Positions 19,177 through 26,422 of a stretch of 64,000 nucleotides of DNA are shown piece after piece. Source of the stretch: M3007 sp032115775 (lineage in GTDB: Bacteria; Bacteroidota; Bacteroidia; Chitinophagales; Saprospiraceae); contig JAUMBL010000029.1 in assembly GCA_032115775.1 (NCBI GenBank), positions 1 through 64,000 on the forward strand, read 5' to 3'. Position numbers and translations under genes: made by a program. Under the pieces are notes generated by a model. That model was not told the DNA's origin, made no database searches, and saw nothing but the letters and a program-made list of their open reading frames with translations. Numbering within the stretch: position 1 is the stretch's first letter; each line of letters begins with the position of its first letter.

Positions 19177-20985
19177 ATGACGACCGAACAATTCCGCGCC
19201 TTTTCCCCGCGTATTCCCACCGATCCCGGGATTTACAAATTCCTCGATCCGGAAGGTGTTATCTTGTACGTCGGTAAAGCAAAGAATCTCCGCAACCGAC
19301 TGAATTCTTATTTCGGCGATAAAAATAACCACACAGCCAAAACTAAGGCGCTGGTTCGGCACGCGCATCAGATCGAATTTACGATTGTGGAAACCGAAAC
19401 CGATGCGCTGCTGCTGGAAAATACCCTCATCAAAAAACACCAGCCTCGGTATAATGTCATGCTGAAGGACGAAAAGTCGCCGCTCAGCTATATCTGTATC
19501 AAAAACGAACCCTTCCCGCGGGTTTTCCTGACCCGCAAAACGATCCGCGACGGCTCCCACTACTTCGGCCCATACCTTTCCCGGAACCGCGTCGCGCAAA
19601 TAATCGAACTCATCCGAAAATTGTTCCAGCTCCGAACTTGCGCCCTGAACCTCACGCAAAGTAATATCCAAAAAGGAAAATTCAAAGTCTGTCTCGAATA
19701 TCATATTAAAAACTGCGCCGGCCCTTGTGCCGCCCTGGAATCGGAAGCGGCCTACAACCGAAAAATCGAACAAATAAAAAATGTCTTGAAAGGCAATTTC
19801 GCCGCAGTAAAAAACCACCTGCGGGAAGAAATGCAGCGGTATGCCGAAAATCTCCAGTTCGAACAGGCGCAACTCGCCAAAGAAAAACTCTCGCTCTTTG
19901 AAGACTATCAGGGGAAAAGTACCGTGGTAAACCCCGCCATTCGCGATGTGGACGTGTTTTCGATTGCCGCCGACGAACAAGAAGCGTACGTAAATTACCT
20001 CAAGGTGGTTAATGGCGCGGTGATCAATACCTACACGCTCACGCTGACCAAAAACCTGGACGAAGATCAAGAAACCCTGCTGGTGTATGCCGTCCAAAAA
20101 TTGCGGGAAAAATTCAGCAGCATCACCCGGGAAATCATCGCGCCCTTCCCGTTTTCACTACCCGAGGGAGCGGACGTACTCGTCACAGCGCCAAAAATCG
20201 GCGACAAACGCAAACTGCTCGACCTGTCCGAAAAAAATGTCCAATACCATCTTCTCCAGCGCAAACGGGAGGCCATGAACCGCGCCGGCAAACAAACGCC
20301 CGCAGAACGAATACTCCGTAGTTTGCAGACGGACTTGAATATGGCCGAACTGCCGCTGCATATCGAATGTTTCGATAACTCGAATATCCACGGGACGAAC
20401 CCTGTGTCCGCTTGCGTCGTGTTTAAAAATGCCAAACCCTCCAAGCGGGATTACCGACATTACAACGTGAAAACCGTGGAAGGCCCCAATGATTTCGCCT
20501 CCATGGAAGAGGTGGTGTACCGCCGTTACAAACGCCTGCTCGACGAGCAACAGCCGCTCCCCCAACTCATAGTGATTGACGGCGGGAAAGGCCAACTCTC
20601 CGCCGCGATGCAAAGCCTCCGCACACTCGGGTTAAACGGCCGCGTGACGGTGATCGGAATCGCCAAAAAACTCGAAGAAATTTATTTTCCGGAAGACCCC
20701 CTGCCCCTGCACATCAACAAAAAATCGGAATCGCTCAAACTCATCCAGCAGGCGCGCAACGAAGCCCACCGTTTTGCCATCACGTTTCACCGCGACAAAC
20801 GCAGCAAGCAATTTATTCAAACGGAACTCACGAATATCCCGGGCGTCGGTCAAAAAACCGCAGAGAAATTGCTCCGGCACTTCGGATCCGTCGCGCAGCT
20901 GCGCGAAGCCCCAGCGGAAGAACTCGAAAAAGTGGCCGGCAAAAAAGCGTTCGCCGGGATCAAAACGTACTTTGAAAACCAGTGA
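19177..20985 (+). CDS. uvrC: Excinuclease ABC subunit C
   Basis: The 602-residue UvrC makes the two incisions of nucleotide excision repair. It has the N-terminal GIY-YIG nuclease (DPGIYKFLD...ILYVGKAKNLRNRL, about 16-95), the Cys-containing linker (CLEYHIKNCAGPCA), a UVR motif (about 200-240), the C-terminal RNase H-like nuclease (HIECFDNSNIHG; VIDGGKGQL) and two helix-hairpin-helix motifs at the end (TNIPGVGQKTAEKLLRHFGS). Length is normal. It converges on the porin gene, 21 bp away. Confidence 0.97.
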   Translation: MTTEQFRAFSPRIPTDPGIYKFLDPEGVILYVGKAKNLRNRLNSYFGDKNNHTAKTKALVRHAHQIEFTIVETETDALLLENTLIKKHQPRYNVMLKDEKSPLSYICIKNEPFPRVFLTRKTIRDGSHYFGPYLSRNRVAQIIELIRKLFQLRTCALNLTQSNIQKGKFKVCLEYHIKNCAGPCAALESEAAYNRKIEQIKNVLKGNFAAVKNHLREEMQRYAENLQFEQAQLAKEKLSLFEDYQGKSTVVNPAIRDVDVFSIAADEQEAYVNYLKVVNGAVINTYTLTLTKNLDEDQETLLVYAVQKLREKFSSITREIIAPFPFSLPEGADVLVTAPKIGDKRKLLDLSEKNVQYHLLQRKREAMNRAGKQTPAERILRSLQTDLNMAELPLHIECFDNSNIHGTNPVSACVVFKNAKPSKRDYRHYNVKTVEGPNDFASMEEVVYRRYKRLLDEQQPLPQLIVIDGGKGQLSAAMQSLRTLGLNGRVTVIGIAKKLEEIYFPEDPLPLHINKKSESLKLIQQARNEAHRFAITFHRDKRSKQFIQTELTNIPGVGQKTAEKLLRHFGSVAQLREAPAEELEKVAGKKAFAGIKTYFENQ

Positions 20986-21006
20986 AAGTATTGCCCCAAT
21001 CCGCAA

Positions 21007-22293
21007 TTAAAAATTGAGTTGTGCTTGTAGCCGCAGCAAGCCTCCTCTTTGTCGGTTCTCCTGCAGGATAAAGTCCTCAAAACGGCGATCAGACAGGGTG
21101 TATATAGCGACCAGTTCAAAATTTTTGACAGGCTGCCATTCAACGCCGATTTCCAATTCGCGGACGGTGTGGCTGCGCGCATCGCGTTCGTGTTTTTTGC
21201 CGCCATCGTAATATTGGGCGCGGAGGAAAGGCAACAGGATTTGATCCTTGAAGCGCGTCATGTAACTCAAGGTAACGAATCCGCCTTGCAGGCGCTGCGT
21301 TTCGATACTGTCCGTAGCCGGGTTAAATTCCGGCCCCCGCCCAAAATTGTACTCTGCGAGGATGCCGAACGGCTTTGGATAGAGCGTGAGGGTAGCCGCT
21401 ACACGCTGGTCTGTGTAGTTCAAATCGCTATTTGTTTTTACACCGGCGGAGAGTTGGTCTTTTGCCACGACGTACTTTCCGGTATAGGCTTGCACGCCCG
21501 GTTCGATAATTTGACCATTTAAGAGAAAAGGGTAGGAGAGGCGCGAGACCAGGTGCGCCTGATTATTAAGATCGGGTTTATTGGCCGTTTGTCCATTATA
21601 AGCGCCGAAAGCAAATACGCCGTAGTCGCCGCTTCCTTTGTAGCCATCGCGCACAAGCATAGAAAACCGGTCGCGTATTTTTCTGGGCGCCCAGTAGAAA
21701 AAAACGCCCAGGTCGCGTTCATTGGCCACGGCGCTGTTTAAGGCATCTGAGCGGTCGAGCGGTAAGCGATTTTGGCTAGATTGCATATTCTCGAATCCAT
21801 AAGGAACCTTACTTTGGCCTATCCGGAATCGGAATTCGTTATTTTCATCCAGGCCAATGTCAAAATAGGCATCCCGCAACTGACCAAAATGCCAGCTGGT
21901 GGCGCTTATTGCGCTAGCAAAATCTGGCTGTACGTAAAAATAGACCCGTTTGCTTACCTGTCCAAAAAAAATCAGGCGCATTCGACGGATAAAGAAGCCG
22001 CCGTTTTCACCCCAGGAGCGATCGCATTGCTCGCAGCGAAGATCCGGATTGGTTTCTAATAAGCGGTTGTAGCGTACTTGTGCATAACCCCTAAGCGAGA
22101 CTAAATCGTACCATTTTTTGGATTTTTCTACCTGCGGCGGCGTCGTGTCCGCGGGCGGCAGCGCGGGGGCGGCGGTAAGTTCCGGAACAGCATATACCGG
22201 TACTTCGGGTTGCACACCAAGGCTGGCTGCCTTGCTATACAAGACGTTGACTGCCGTGCAAAAAAGCACGGCAACGAGCGATCTTAATAACAT
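21007..22293 (-). CDS. Phosphate-selective porin O/P family outer-membrane porin
   Basis: The 428-residue protein has an N-terminal signal (MLLRSLVAVLFCTAVNV), a Pro-rich linker (about 30-60), then alternating beta-strand segments of the OprO/OprP porin family: FFIRRMRLIFFGQVSKRVYF, RIGQSKVPYGFENMQSSQN, ERDLGVFFYW, ending in the aromatic LRLQAQLNF. OprP/OprO channels take up phosphate and polyphosphate; substrate here is inferred from family only, since many Bacteroidota members are untested. Context supports a phosphorus role: the neighbouring operon is phosphonate-type. A Pho-box-like direct repeat lies upstream at 22369-22385. Confidence 0.85.
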   Translation of the reverse strand: MLLRSLVAVLFCTAVNVLYSKAASLGVQPEVPVYAVPELTAAPALPPADTTPPQVEKSKKWYDLVSLRGYAQVRYNRLLETNPDLRCEQCDRSWGENGGFFIRRMRLIFFGQVSKRVYFYVQPDFASAISATSWHFGQLRDAYFDIGLDENNEFRFRIGQSKVPYGFENMQSSQNRLPLDRSDALNSAVANERDLGVFFYWAPRKIRDRFSMLVRDGYKGSGDYGVFAFGAYNGQTANKPDLNNQAHLVSRLSYPFLLNGQIIEPGVQAYTGKYVVAKDQLSAGVKTNSDLNYTDQRVAATLTLYPKPFGILAEYNFGRGPEFNPATDSIETQRLQGGFVTLSYMTRFKDQILLPFLRAQYYDGGKKHERDARSHTVRELEIGVEWQPVKNFELVAIYTLSDRRFEDFILQENRQRGGLLRLQAQLNF

Positions 22294-22368
22294 GAATGAT
22301 TTCTAATTGAAAAACTCCGATTGACGCTGCAAATATCCGGGGACTTAGAAATCAGTAATAAAAGGCTG

Positions 22369-22385
22369 TATTAAGTTAATGTTAA
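22369..22385 (-). promoter_or_regulatory. Pho-box-like direct repeat upstream of porin
   Basis: On the minus strand, the sense of the porin gene, the sequence reads TTAACA-TTAAC-TTAATA: two hexamers with an 11-bp period. The same TTAACA-N5-TTAATA arrangement occurs at 39396-39412 near btaA. PhoB/PhoP family regulators bind hexamer/heptamer repeats with an 11-bp period. The assignment is inferred from spacing and neighbours only. Confidence 0.35.
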
Positions 22386-22454
22386 TTTTTTAAGGCACGA
22401 ATTTAAGATTACTTAAAACAGCCTTCACATGGGCTTTACAATGCCTTTCGTTCT

Positions 22455-22540
22455 TTGCATCGGTTTCTAATTGAACCGGCCCGCCGATTGACACGCTTGG
22501 GCCTTACGCAGGCGTCGCGGCAATCGCGACGCCTGTTTTT
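22455..22540 (+). ncRNA. Candidate small RNA with intrinsic terminator
   Basis: The segment ends in a textbook plus-strand terminator: 22509-22519 pairs perfectly with 22525-22535 over 11 GC-rich bp, with a 5-base loop, followed by TTTTTG. Upstream is a degenerate -7 element (GTTCTTTG, near 22450-22457) and a small stem CGGTT/AACCG. The flanking protein genes are both on the minus strand, and the T-run is on the wrong side to terminate them. No open frame of note. The 5' end is a guess. Confidence 0.35.
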
Positions 22541-22597
22541 GTCGACTTTAAAACGGCTGCGCTGTCTGCCGCAATAGGCCGGTAGGCTATATTACGG

Positions 22598-23131
22598 TCA
22601 TGCGTTCAGGCAATCCTGAGCGATATTGGTAATTTCAGCATCGAAGGCGCGCAGCGCGTCCAGATCGAGTTCGAGTAGTTCGGGATAGGCTTGGAACAAA
22701 AAAACCCGAATGTTTTTTGCGAGTTGGGCGGCGGGCTCTTCGGGCGTGGCGGGCGCCGTCGTCGTTTCCGGTGCGCGGCGGTTTTTTTCGGCAACCAGCA
22801 CGCATTGTTCCGCCTGGCGTTTGGCGAACGCGATGTACGCTTTGATTTCTTCATCGCTGCGCAGGTGGAACCCCTCGATGTGCTCGAAGGCGAAATCCCG
22901 GATCAAGCGCGCCAGTTCGTTGATGCGGTTGATGCGGCTGACGTACAGGCGTTCGCGTTCCATTTCCGCGTCGAGGGCGCCGTAGGTACCGCGTTCGCCC
23001 GCGCGTTTGTCTATCCAGGCGCCGCTTTCGTCGTAGCGTTCTTCTTTGATCCAGGCTTTGTCCGACTGGCGCCGATTCCACAAGGCCAGGATGAGTAATA
23101 CCAGAATGATGATGCCGAATGCGATGCCCAT
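22598..23131 (-). CDS. Hypothetical protein with N-terminal membrane anchor
   Basis: The 177-residue product is not recognised. Residues 2-18 (GIAFGIIILVLLILALW) form one transmembrane helix. The remainder is charged and predicted helical, cytoplasmic if N-out, with many Arg/Glu residues and a Pro/Thr-rich linker (about 120-135, APETTTAPATPEEP) before a C-terminal helical segment. It is separated from the FAD oxidoreductase gene upstream by about 63 bp and has the same strand, so it may be co-transcribed with the phosphonate-type operon. Confidence 0.65.
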   Translation of the reverse strand: MGIAFGIIILVLLILALWNRRQSDKAWIKEERYDESGAWIDKRAGERGTYGALDAEMERERLYVSRINRINELARLIRDFAFEHIEGFHLRSDEEIKAYIAFAKRQAEQCVLVAEKNRRAPETTTAPATPEEPAAQLAKNIRVFLFQAYPELLELDLDALRAFDAEITNIAQDCLNA

Positions 23132-23194
23132 GGGGCAAAGTTCGGGAAAAGCGGCAACTCCAAAAAGGGCTTTAATAAGTTTTCAAACGGTTCA

Positions 23195-24319
23195 TCAAAA
23201 AATATCCGTTGCGAGTTCCTCCAGCAGGCCGAAGGAAAGCGTCATGCCGGCGCCGCCCAGGCCGTTTACGATCCAGACGCCGGATTCGGGTTGGCGCACG
23301 AATTCGGTGCTTCCGTCGGTGGTTTTGGCATAGATGCCGTTCCAGGTTTCTGCGATGCGCATATCCGGGAATTGTGCGAATGCGCTTAGATACTCGAGCA
23401 TCAGTGCGTTGAGTCGCTCCTTGTCAAATGGATCAAGGTCTGCGCCGTATTCGTGGGTATCGCCCAGGGTAATTTCACCTTGGCCGTTCTGGGACACGAG
23501 TACGTGGATGCCCTCTCGCACCAGTTCCGGGTACCATTCTGCATAACATTTTTGCAATTCGGATAGTCCCGGCATTCCGTCAAAAGCTTTGTAGTGCGTG
23601 AGGGTGAGTCCGGCGCAAAGCGAGGCGCCGATATTCCAGCCGTTCTGCTGCGGGTGGGTGCGCATCATCTGTAATTTGCATTTGGTTATCGGAGCAGCGG
23701 CGTATTCCTCCGGAAAAAGGATTTCGAAATCTTGTCCGCTGCAAACAACGATCAGATCGGCTTCATGGCGCTGTCGGCCGGTCCAAACAAATGGATATTC
23801 CACCCTGCCGACTGCCTGCCCGAAATGAAAAGTTACACCGAATTGCGCATGAAGCGCTTCCGGCAGCATCCGGATGGCTTCCCTTGGATCTACGATCATC
23901 TCGTCTGCGCTCCAGAGCGCTCCGAGCAGTCCTTCGCAGCGCAGCGCCGGCGATTTTTTCAGCGCTTGATCGGGCAGGAGCAGTTGAGCGGCGGGTCGGC
24001 CGTCTTTTTGCATAAAGGATTCCAGCACGGCCATTTCTTCCGGTCGGTAGGCAGCCAACAAGGAGCCGGTTTGCCGGCTCCAGAACCCGCCGGATTCCGA
24101 CAGATCCGCCCAGATATTCCGACTGCGCAGGGCGCGTTCGTACAGTTTGCCCATCGGTTGTCCGATCGGCCATACCATTCCAAAATTTCGGACGGACGCG
24201 CCGACGGATTTCGGATGACGTTCGAATACCCGAACTTGATATCCATTTAGCGCGAGCGCCCTGGCGGCGGCCAGTCCGACGATACCGGCGCCGATGACGA
24301 GGGCGGTTTGTTTTTGCAT
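23195..24319 (-). CDS. FAD-dependent oxidoreductase, phosphonate-associated (TIGR03364-like)
   Basis: The 374-residue protein is a DAO-type flavoenzyme: the Rossmann motif GAGIVGLAAARALA is at residues 10-23, with FERHPKSVGASVRNFGM following, and the C-terminal ETWNGIYAKTTDG...VNGLGGAGMTLS segment closes the FAD site. It matches the TIGR03364 group, which is found beside phosphonate-degradation genes. Related enzymes have been reported to oxidise N-methylated aminoethylphosphonates to phosphonoacetaldehyde; that substrate is inferred here. It is the last gene of the operon HAD-DUF5690-FAD, 4 bp after the DUF5690 stop. Confidence 0.85.
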   Translation of the reverse strand: MQKQTALVIGAGIVGLAAARALALNGYQVRVFERHPKSVGASVRNFGMVWPIGQPMGKLYERALRSRNIWADLSESGGFWSRQTGSLLAAYRPEEMAVLESFMQKDGRPAAQLLLPDQALKKSPALRCEGLLGALWSADEMIVDPREAIRMLPEALHAQFGVTFHFGQAVGRVEYPFVWTGRQRHEADLIVVCSGQDFEILFPEEYAAAPITKCKLQMMRTHPQQNGWNIGASLCAGLTLTHYKAFDGMPGLSELQKCYAEWYPELVREGIHVLVSQNGQGEITLGDTHEYGADLDPFDKERLNALMLEYLSAFAQFPDMRIAETWNGIYAKTTDGSTEFVRQPESGVWIVNGLGGAGMTLSFGLLEELATDIF

Positions 24320-24323
24320 AACC

Positions 24324-25571
24324 TCAGTTTTGTATATATATCTGGTGTTTTTTTCTGAAATACTGCAACGACAGTGCCGTCAGCGCCAGCCCGGCCAGCG
24401 ACAGATACAGCAATATATTGCCCAGGAAAGCGCTCCAGGATATCTCCGTTTTGCCTGTTTCTTTGAAAAATAAAATGCTCACGCTTCCTAAATAACCGAA
24501 GGCGTCAACGATATACATCAAAAAACCCACGTTGCCCGGGTAGCGAAAACTGGCCAGCAGGCGGTCGAACAGCAGGCAATTAAACGGCACATACCCCAGA
24601 TACAAACCCAGTCCGGCGCCCATAAACCACCAGGGCGCACTTAGAAGCCCCTGGCGGAACAGCAAAGTGCTCGCAATCGCGACTAAAAAACCGGATAGGA
24701 TGAACCCGTGGTTCAGCGCCAGGGCTCGGAAATTATCTTTTACCAGCACCAACAGGCTCATCAAACCCAGGATGGCCAGCGTAACCGGAATTTCCGTACG
24801 GGTAAAGATCGCCGCGCTTTGGGCGTAGCCTAATTCTTTCCAGACTTCCGCTGCAAAATTATCTCGTACGTCCCGCAGCAGGGTCAGGATGATGTAAGTA
24901 AGGGTCATTAGAACAATGCCGGTTCGAAAAGTCCGCAGAAAATCACGTCTTGCCGCGGCCTGCATCGGAAGGCGAACGCTTCGCCGGGCGATATCGTCTT
25001 CGTCCGGCGGCGGGGTTCTGTCCAACAGCCACACCAGCAGAAGCGTCGGCGCCGCAAACAAACCGCCGGTGGCGAAAGGCATCCAGAACTCGTTTACCTG
25101 CCAGGTGTTCATCAGCCATTTCCCGGCCGATTTGACGAAGCCGGAAGAAAAAATAAAACTGGCGGCCAGTACGGCGCCCAGGAATTCGGTGCTTCTCCGA
25201 CCTTCCAGGTAACTGAAGACCACCCCGAAGACCATTCCGAGCGGAATGCCGTTGATAAACAGAAATCCGATGTTGTAAGGCGCCGGCGTCAGGGCAAAAC
25301 CTAACAGCGCCGCCCAGGCCATCCCAATTAGGCCCAAAATGATTCCCATACGCCCCGCAGACCGTAATTCAGCGATGAATTTGATACCGATGAATTTACT
25401 CAACGCATATCCAAGCGTCTGTGCAATCACCAGCCAAACCTTGTAGTCCATCCCGAGGAAAACCCAATCGCCGAACGTGGCCGCCGTGTAAGGCTTGCGA
25501 AATGCGTACATACAGGAATATACGCCGAAAGCGACCAGCGCGAGGGTGACGGGGAGGAAGCGCGGGTTCAT
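24324..25571 (-). CDS. DUF5690-family multi-pass membrane protein (MFS-like)
   Basis: The 415-residue protein is a polytopic membrane protein with about twelve hydrophobic segments and an MFS-like N-terminus (FGVYSCMYAFRKPYTAATF) resembling sugar-phosphate/organophosphate transporters. A charged cytoplasmic loop (RTPPPDEDDIARRSVRLP) divides the halves. It lies between the phosphonatase-like HAD (10 bp upstream) and the FAD oxidoreductase (4 bp downstream), so it may import or export the phosphonate handled by them. The substrate is inferred from context. Confidence 0.8.
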   Translation of the reverse strand: MNPRFLPVTLALVAFGVYSCMYAFRKPYTAATFGDWVFLGMDYKVWLVIAQTLGYALSKFIGIKFIAELRSAGRMGIILGLIGMAWAALLGFALTPAPYNIGFLFINGIPLGMVFGVVFSYLEGRRSTEFLGAVLAASFIFSSGFVKSAGKWLMNTWQVNEFWMPFATGGLFAAPTLLLVWLLDRTPPPDEDDIARRSVRLPMQAAARRDFLRTFRTGIVLMTLTYIILTLLRDVRDNFAAEVWKELGYAQSAAIFTRTEIPVTLAILGLMSLLVLVKDNFRALALNHGFILSGFLVAIASTLLFRQGLLSAPWWFMGAGLGLYLGYVPFNCLLFDRLLASFRYPGNVGFLMYIVDAFGYLGSVSILFFKETGKTEISWSAFLGNILLYLSLAGLALTALSLQYFRKKHQIYIQN

Positions 25572-25581
25572 AGATTGCGGC

Positions 25582-26253
25582 TTACGGATTGAAGTTCAGA
25601 ATGATCGCTGCCGCTTCCCGCAGATCGGCAGCCAGGTGTGTCGGATGCGCTTCCGCGAGCGCCTCCCGGGTAAATGCGCCGGAGGTAATCGCGATATTCA
25701 ACGCAGCGCCGGCGTTTTGGCCTTCCTGGATATCTGCATGGGTATCGCCGATTTTGGCGACCTGCAGCGGGTCGGACACGCCGGTTTGCGCCATCAGGTA
25801 GCGGATCATGTCCTCGTGCGGCCGTCCGCGGGGCGTCATGTCGCTGGCGACCCAGGCATCTATCTTGTCCGCCCAGTCGAGGCGGTGGAGGATGGTTTCC
25901 ACAATTTCCTGTGCAAAACCGGTGTCAAGCGCCACCTTGATCCCACGGGCGCGCAGGCGTTCGAAGGTCTCTTCTGCAAACAGGGCGGGGGCTACGTCGG
26001 GGGAAGTGCGATAATGTTCCTTCATTTCCAGCAGAAAACGGGCATAAATCGCGTCCAGGTTTTCTAATCCGGCATGGCGCGCCTCCAGCAGTTGGCGAAT
26101 GGCTACCGGTTTGGGGTAGCCCATGACGTCGTTGGCTTCTTCCCGGCTCACGGAGAATCCAAAGTGCGCCATGGCGTTTATCAGCGCTTGGTGGACGTTA
26201 TCCTGGTCTTTGACCGTCGTGCCGGCCATATCGAAAACGGCAAGTTTTATCAT
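25582..26253 (-). CDS. Phosphonatase-like HAD hydrolase (TIGR03351-like)
   Basis: The 223-residue HAD enzyme has the nucleophile motif DMAGTTV (Asp8), characteristic of phosphonatases, and MGYPKPVAIR, whose Lys48 aligns with the Schiff-base lysine of PhnX; the following PhnX His is not conserved. DTGF and IGDTHADIQEGQNAG complete the HAD motifs. PhnX cleaves phosphonoacetaldehyde to acetaldehyde and phosphate; this subgroup is phosphonatase-like and its substrate may differ. The ATG at 26253 is chosen because it starts exactly at MIKLAVFDMAGTTV. First gene of a three-gene operon. Confidence 0.87.
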   Translation of the reverse strand: MIKLAVFDMAGTTVKDQDNVHQALINAMAHFGFSVSREEANDVMGYPKPVAIRQLLEARHAGLENLDAIYARFLLEMKEHYRTSPDVAPALFAEETFERLRARGIKVALDTGFAQEIVETILHRLDWADKIDAWVASDMTPRGRPHEDMIRYLMAQTGVSDPLQVAKIGDTHADIQEGQNAGAALNIAITSGAFTREALAEAHPTHLAADLREAAAIILNFNP

Positions 26254-26422
26254 ATTGCAGCGCAATGTTTTGGCAAAAGTAAGCCTGCCTGTCCTGCCCG
26301 GGCGGGTGATCTGCAAGATTCTCTTTTATTTAATAATGAAATAAATGTAACTTAATGTAAAAGCGACCACGCTCCAAAAATAATGGCCGTCATTTGCAGC
26401 GCACATTTATTTACCTTGTATT
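26254..26422. promoter_or_regulatory. Divergent promoter region, phosphonate operon / phosphoesterase
   Basis: This 169-bp A+T-rich spacer separates the HAD operon (-) from the propeller-phosphoesterase gene (+). TTAATA at 26330 and TTAATG at 26352 are 22 bp (two turns of 11) apart, and ATGTAA is repeated at 26345 and 26355. On the plus strand TACCTTGT at 26412-26419 ends 3 bp before the ATG, so the phosphoesterase mRNA may be leaderless. Confidence 0.4.

Larger units (their letters stand above)
22294..22597. other. Intergenic region between porin and hypothetical gene
   Basis: This 304-bp stretch has no protein gene. It holds the Pho-box-like repeat (22369-22385), two copies of TTTCTAATTGAA (22300-22311 and 22468-22479), and a strong plus-strand terminator hairpin (22509-22540) that no plus-strand gene explains. 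Confidence 0.6.
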
